Assembly: GCA_947165115.1 (NCBI GenBank)
Contig: CAMUZD010000053.1
Coordinates: forward strand, 1 to 8,807
DNA: 8,807 nt
Source: an uncultured Clostridia bacterium
Lineage (GTDB): Bacteria; Bacillota; Clostridia; Oscillospirales; Acutalibacteraceae
Reading direction: 5' to 3'
The position numbers and the translations under genes were made by a program. Below are positions 6,805-8,807 of the stretch, one piece after another. Below the pieces are notes generated by a model that saw only the letters and a program-made list of their open reading frames with translations, was not told the DNA's origin and did no database searches. How positions within the stretch are numbered: the stretch's first letter is position 1; each line of letters begins with the position of its first letter.

Positions 6805-6833
6805 TTGATTTTTGAGAACAGATATGATACAGT
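6805..6833 (+). promoter_or_regulatory. Promoter of candidate small RNA 1
   Basis: TTGATT (6805-6810), 17 bp, TACAGT (6828-6833). Weak by consensus, but it aligns without gaps to the excellent promoter at 7080-7108: TTTGAGA follows the -35 in both, and a GGAA start lies 7 nt after the -10 in both. Hand count gives 23 of 41 identities. An alternative is TTGAGC-18-TATGAT at 6799-6828. Confidence 0.5.
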
Positions 6834-6839
6834 ATACTC

Positions 6840-6912
6840 GGAAACCGAGCCAGAGTCCTGCTGACCGACACCGCTGATGTCGGCTGGTAACTCCTTATAA
6901 AGCTCGGTTTCT
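6840..6912 (+). ncRNA. Candidate small RNA 1 (multi-stem hairpin)
   Basis: No protein frame explains this segment, but it folds well. GAAACCGAGC (6841-6850) pairs perfectly with GCTCGGTTTC (6902-6911), extended by a G-U pair. Inside are GAGT/ACTC (6853-6856 with 6890-6893) and an apical CCGACA/TGTCGG stem (6865-6870 with 6878-6883). The start is placed at 6840, 7 nt after the -10, as in the neighbouring units. Unlike the next three units, no T-run follows the closing stem, so the 3' end may come from processing or the transcript may continue into RNA2. CTCGG (6837-6841) could also pair with CCGAG (6845-6849), an alternative fold. No known family is recognised. Confidence 0.55.
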
Positions 6913-6928
6913 ACTCTATAAAGCCCTA

Positions 6929-6957
6929 TTGACTATTTGAAGAAGGTGTGGTATTAT
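6929..6957 (+). promoter_or_regulatory. Promoter of candidate small RNA 2
   Basis: TTGACT (6929-6934), exactly 17 bp, TATTAT (6952-6957): a strong sigma-A match. The bases after the -10 (TATCTTG) match those after the promoter at 7080-7108 (AATCTTG) at the same distance, supporting a shared origin. Confidence 0.75.
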
Positions 6958-6961
6958 TATC

Positions 6962-7047
6962 TTGAACAGTGGATGTACCGATCTCCTCGGTTGCCCTGTT
7001 CAAAAGCAGAGGATGTGCCAGACTTCACTGGCTGCCCTGCTTTTTTT
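6962..7047 (+). ncRNA. Candidate small RNA 2: duplicated hairpin with GGATGT/TGCC internal loops
   Basis: Two adjacent hairpins share one plan. Hairpin 1: outer 8-bp stem TTGAACAG/CTGTTCAA (6962-6969 with 6996-7003), 5' loop strand GGATGT (6971-6976), inner stem ACCGA/TCGGT (6977-6981 with 6987-6991), 3' loop strand TGCC (6992-6995). Hairpin 2: GCAG/CTGC (7006-7009 with 7037-7040), GGATGT (7011-7016), GCCAG/CTGGC (7017-7021 with 7028-7032), TGCC (7033-7036), then seven T residues (7041-7047), making it the terminator as well. Stems differ in sequence but keep pairing, while the internal-loop strands are identical, which is what selection on a structured RNA leaves. The start is about 6962-6964 from the promoter. 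The function is unknown; GGATGT also ends the published CsrA-binding consensus, which is only a hint. Confidence 0.75.
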
Positions 7048-7079
7048 ATGCCTTTTAACAATTGAATTATTTATCATCG

Positions 7080-7108
7080 TTGACATTTGAGAGTCTTTGC
7101 TTTATAAT
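7080..7108 (+). promoter_or_regulatory. Perfect consensus sigma-A promoter of candidate small RNA 3
   Basis: TTGACA (7080-7085), 17 bp, TATAAT (7103-7108), identical to the ideal promoter. No protein-coding start follows within about 300 nt, so its product should be RNA. The predicted start is G7115. Confidence 0.9.
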
Positions 7109-7114
7109 AATCTT

Positions 7115-7192
7115 GGAAGTTGTTACCGCTACTCGCTTCGGGCGTATAGTCAACGGCTTGTTCAGTTGTCGGGGTGGGGAGACTTCCTTTTT
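7115..7192 (+). ncRNA. Candidate small RNA 3
   Basis: The transcript predicted from the perfect promoter is about 78 nt. Its ends pair as GGAAGT/ACTTCC (7115-7120 with 7182-7187), followed by five T residues (7188-7192). Inside, GTTG (7119-7122) can pair with CAAC (7151-7154), enclosing a CGC-TTCGG-GCG mini-hairpin, and CAAC could instead pair with GTTG at 7165-7168, so alternative folds exist. The 3' half contains TTCAGT (7161-7166) and a G-rich stretch (GGGGTGGGGA). Closing stem, TTCAGT, GGG run and GACTTC order recur in RNA4. No known family is recognised; no ORF with a ribosome site lies within. Confidence 0.7.
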
Positions 7193-7233
7193 GTTTGCCT
7201 TCTCAGAATAATTATAGATTTATAAATGGAATA

Positions 7234-7308
7234 AGAAGTTTGACTCCCCCTGCTTTTTGGATGTATGCTGAGGCATTTGATTCAGTAAGGGCGTAGCAGA
7301 CTTCTTTT
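7234..7308 (+). ncRNA. Candidate small RNA 4, diverged copy of RNA3
   Basis: It closes with AGAAGT/ACTTCT (7234-7239 with 7300-7305) followed by a short T-run (7305-7308), and an inner CTGC/GCAG pair (7250-7253 with 7296-7299). As in RNA3, TTCAGT (7281-7286), a GGG run and GACTTC (7299-7304) follow in order. GGATGT (7259-7264) stands next to an ATGC-TGAG-GCAT hairpin, echoing RNA2. The promoter is less clear: TATAAA (7221-7226) lies at the right distance from the start but has a poor -35; TTGTTT-16-TATAGA (7191-7218) is an alternative giving a longer 5' end. It could instead be a leader or remnant, but it terminates before the promoter of the next gene. Confidence 0.5.
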
Positions 7309-7336
7309 CGTTTACATATGCGTCTTTGTTTTTATA

Positions 7337-7366
7337 TTGACACATTTTAATATAATGTGATAATAT
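7337..7366 (+). promoter_or_regulatory. Promoter of the DUF5058-like operon with an inverted-repeat operator
   Basis: TTGACA (7337-7342), 18 bp, TAATAT (7361-7366); GATAAT (7359-7364) with a 16-bp spacer is an alternative -10. The spacer region carries the inverted repeat CACATT-N7-AATGTG (7341-7346 with 7354-7359), placed where a bound repressor would block polymerase. The regulator is not encoded nearby. The leader to the TTG start is about 35 nt. Confidence 0.65.
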
Positions 7367-7406
7367 TATTTTTGTTAATAAATTGTTAAAACAAGGAGGG
7401 ATATGA

Positions 7407-8264
7407 TTGGAGCAATTCAAAGCGAGCGGAGCGATGTATGCGATTGCCTTCGGTGTTATTGCATTTATCGTTGCCCAGTCTTTTTTCTTCATTATCAAAT
7501 CCTGGAAACACGGTAAGGAACTCGGCATCAAAAAAGAAACGCTGATGAACACAGTTACTTCAAGCATTCTTTTTTCCATTGCGCCTGCTATTTCAATTCT
7601 TGTTACTGTTTTCGTTCTTGCCAAAGCACTCGGCGTTATCCTGCCGTGGATAAGACTCACCGTCATAGGCAACCTTGCTTATGAGACTGTTGCGGCGGAA
7701 ACCGCCCTTAATAATCTCGGCGGTTCACTAAGCACGGAAATTACGGATATGAAGCAGTTTTCGACCGTCGTCTGGGCGATGACAGTCGGCTCGATATTTC
7801 CGCTCACCTTCCTGCCGATAGTCTGCAAAAAACTGCAGAAGAAAATCGGCGGAGCGGTCAGCAAGGATGAAAAAACCGCGAAGATGGGCGATATCCTCGC
7901 CGCAGCCGCTTTCATCGGCATCATTTCCGCTTTCATAGCAAGAGCTATCAACGGCTGCACGGTCACGACAGAAGCCGTGCTCGATGCAAACGGCAACGAG
8001 ATTATCGAGGCGGGCAAGCGTCTGACTCAGAAGGTCGTCACCGAATCCTCGGGCGCGCTGTCAATCCTGACGCTTATATTCGCGATAGTCTTTATGCTTA
8101 TATTCATGAAACTCTGCAAGAGCGTCAAATCGCTCGAAAAATTCGAATCATTCGCAATGCCGCTTGCAATGTTTGCCGCGATGGGCTGCGCCATCCTCTT
8201 CTCGAAGGTGCTCCCCGAAAGCATCGCAAACTTCACCTGGTATGAGATAGGGAAGGTGGTGTGA
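7407..8264 (+). CDS. Polytopic membrane protein, DUF5058-like
   Basis: A 285-residue integral membrane protein resembling the uncharacterised DUF5058 family, by overall look rather than a search. Hydrophobic segments lie near 10-30, 51-74, 123-141, 162-181, 214-236 and 248-267, with a possible extra one around 76-92. A hydrophilic loop (185-212) separates two halves. The N-terminal FIIKSWKHGKELGIKKETL is a characteristic cytoplasmic turn. Translation appears to begin at TTG: AGGAGGG (7394-7400) lies 6 nt before it. The ATG at 7403 is in another frame that stops after about 33 codons, and the first in-frame ATG (7434) has no ribosome site and would cut the N-terminus. The gene ends in TGATG, shared with the next membrane gene, so the two are translationally coupled and probably form one complex. 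Substrate and direction of transport are unknown. Confidence 0.8.
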   Translation: MEQFKASGAMYAIAFGVIAFIVAQSFFFIIKSWKHGKELGIKKETLMNTVTSSILFSIAPAISILVTVFVLAKALGVILPWIRLTVIGNLAYETVAAETALNNLGGSLSTEITDMKQFSTVVWAMTVGSIFPLTFLPIVCKKLQKKIGGAVSKDEKTAKMGDILAAAAFIGIISAFIARAINGCTVTTEAVLDANGNEIIEAGKRLTQKVVTESSGALSILTLIFAIVFMLIFMKLCKSVKSLEKFESFAMPLAMFAAMGCAILFSKVLPESIANFTWYEIGKVV

Positions 8265-8807
8265 TGATGGATAATAAGAAAAATTATTTTGACAGAGTCC
8301 ACCTCTGGGGCGCAGTCTGGAATTACGCCGCGCTGTTTATGATGATGATGGTGCCAGTCATGATGTCAATCGTGCTTAAGACCTGGCCTTCACTCAGCAT
8401 TCTCGGCAAAGTCATCGCGACCCTCGCTCCGCTTTACTGGGTAACAGGCATAATCGAAGTTGTCACCTATGTCCCGATGCTCGGCGCCGGCGGAACATAC
8501 CTTTCATTTGTCACCGGCAACATTTCAAACCTGAAACTCCCCTGCGGTCTGAACGCAATGGAAAATGCTAAGGTAAGGCCGAATACCGAGGAGGGCGAAG
8601 TAATCAGCACTATTTCAATCGCCGTTTCCTCACTTACAACCACGATAGTTATCGCAGTCGGCGTGCTTGTTTTTGCTCCGATTTTCTCGAGCGCGAGCGA
8701 TAACCCGACTTTCAAGGCGGCCTTCAGCAACGTGCTTCCCGCGCTCTTCGGCGCACTCGGCGCAAGCTATTTTGCAAAGCACTGGAAGCTCGGCATCGCC
8801 CCGATTA
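8264..8807 (+). CDS. Membrane protein partner of the DUF5058-like protein (3' end outside window)
   Basis: A partial gene; the frame is open to the window edge (181 codons read). The product has a short cytoplasmic N-terminus (MMDNKKNYFDRVHLWG), a methionine-rich first helix (about 17-38), further hydrophobic segments near 46-66, 113-141 and 156-170, and a conserved-looking loop GAGGTYLSFVTGNISNLKLP (75-94). It begins one base before the end of the preceding gene. The ribosome site GGAAGGTGG (8251-8259) fits either ATG, 8264 or 8267, with 8267 slightly better spaced. No energising ATPase lies between them, so a secondary carrier or channel is more likely than an ABC system. I do not recognise a named function. 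Confidence 0.75.
   Translation, partial: MMDNKKNYFDRVHLWGAVWNYAALFMMMMVPVMMSIVLKTWPSLSILGKVIATLAPLYWVTGIIEVVTYVPMLGAGGTYLSFVTGNISNLKLPCGLNAMENAKVRPNTEEGEVISTISIAVSSLTTTIVIAVGVLVFAPIFSSASDNPTFKAAFSNVLPALFGALGASYFAKHWKLGIAPI

Noticed and set aside
6840..7047. A single 6S RNA or other known large RNA spanning the first two units
   Set aside because: 6S RNA is one long hairpin with a central bubble; here a strong promoter (6929-6957) splits the region and two separate compact hairpins follow. No SRP, RNase P or tmRNA signature was seen.
6800..7310. CRISPR array
   Set aside because: The repeated parts are short, imperfect and palindromic within RNAs of unequal length; there is no regular repeat-spacer periodicity.
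7115..7406. Riboswitch or T-box controlling the DUF5058-like gene
   Set aside because: RNA3 and RNA4 each end in their own T-run, and a separate good promoter (7337-7366) lies between them and the gene; no T-box specifier or known aptamer core was recognised.
7403..7500. ATG at 7403 as start of the membrane gene
   Set aside because: It is in a different frame that stops after about 33 codons; the TTG at 7407 opens the long membrane-protein frame at proper spacing from AGGAGGG.
7220..7672. 150-codon minus-strand frame covering RNA4, the promoter and the start of the DUF5058-like gene
   Set aside because: Its C-terminal part reads through regulatory and structured RNA sequence and the rest is antisense to a membrane protein; no ribosome site or domain.

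Overview
The window reads like a low-to-mid GC Firmicute of the class Clostridia, plausibly an Oscillospiraceae/Ruminococcaceae gut or rumen anaerobe. The reasons are an ATP-forming PEP carboxykinase, strong AGGAGG-type ribosome binding sites, a textbook CIRCE/HrcA element, a short GntR (YtrA-type) regulator driving an ABC-2 operon, and a DUF5058-like membrane protein. This assignment is inference; no rRNA or tRNA is present.

Layout. 36-1640 (+) is pckA, closed by a 14-bp-stem terminator. 1801-2181 (-) is the C-terminal end of a cell-surface protein; its frame stays open upstream, but the good Shine-Dalgarno there is followed by GTA rather than a start codon, so it looks truncated. 2377-6237 (+) is one tightly packed operon: a promoter with a perfect palindromic operator over its -10, a GntR regulator, an ABC ATPase, two different ABC-2-type six-helix membrane proteins, and a CPBP (CAAX-protease-like) intramembrane protein. 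Neighbouring genes overlap or nearly touch. This is the architecture of YtrA/BcrA-type envelope-stress or peptide-antibiotic export operons.

6179-6637 (-) is an Hsp20 small heat-shock protein, convergent with and overlapping the end of the CPBP gene, and controlled from a CIRCE operator at 6769-6795.

6800-7310 has no credible protein gene. It reads as four consecutive small RNA units on the + strand, each about 70-85 nt. RNAs 1-3 start at the same distance from recognisably related -35/-10 elements; three of the four end in a hairpin plus T-run. RNA2 is a duplicated hairpin with a repeated GGATGT/TGCC internal loop, and RNA3 and RNA4 look like diverged copies. I do not recognise these as a known family. 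This is the best candidate in the window for something undescribed.

7337-8807 (+) starts a further operon: a promoter with an inverted repeat between -35 and -10, a DUF5058-like polytopic membrane protein starting at TTG, and an overlapping second membrane protein that runs off the window end. They probably form a two-component carrier of unknown substrate.
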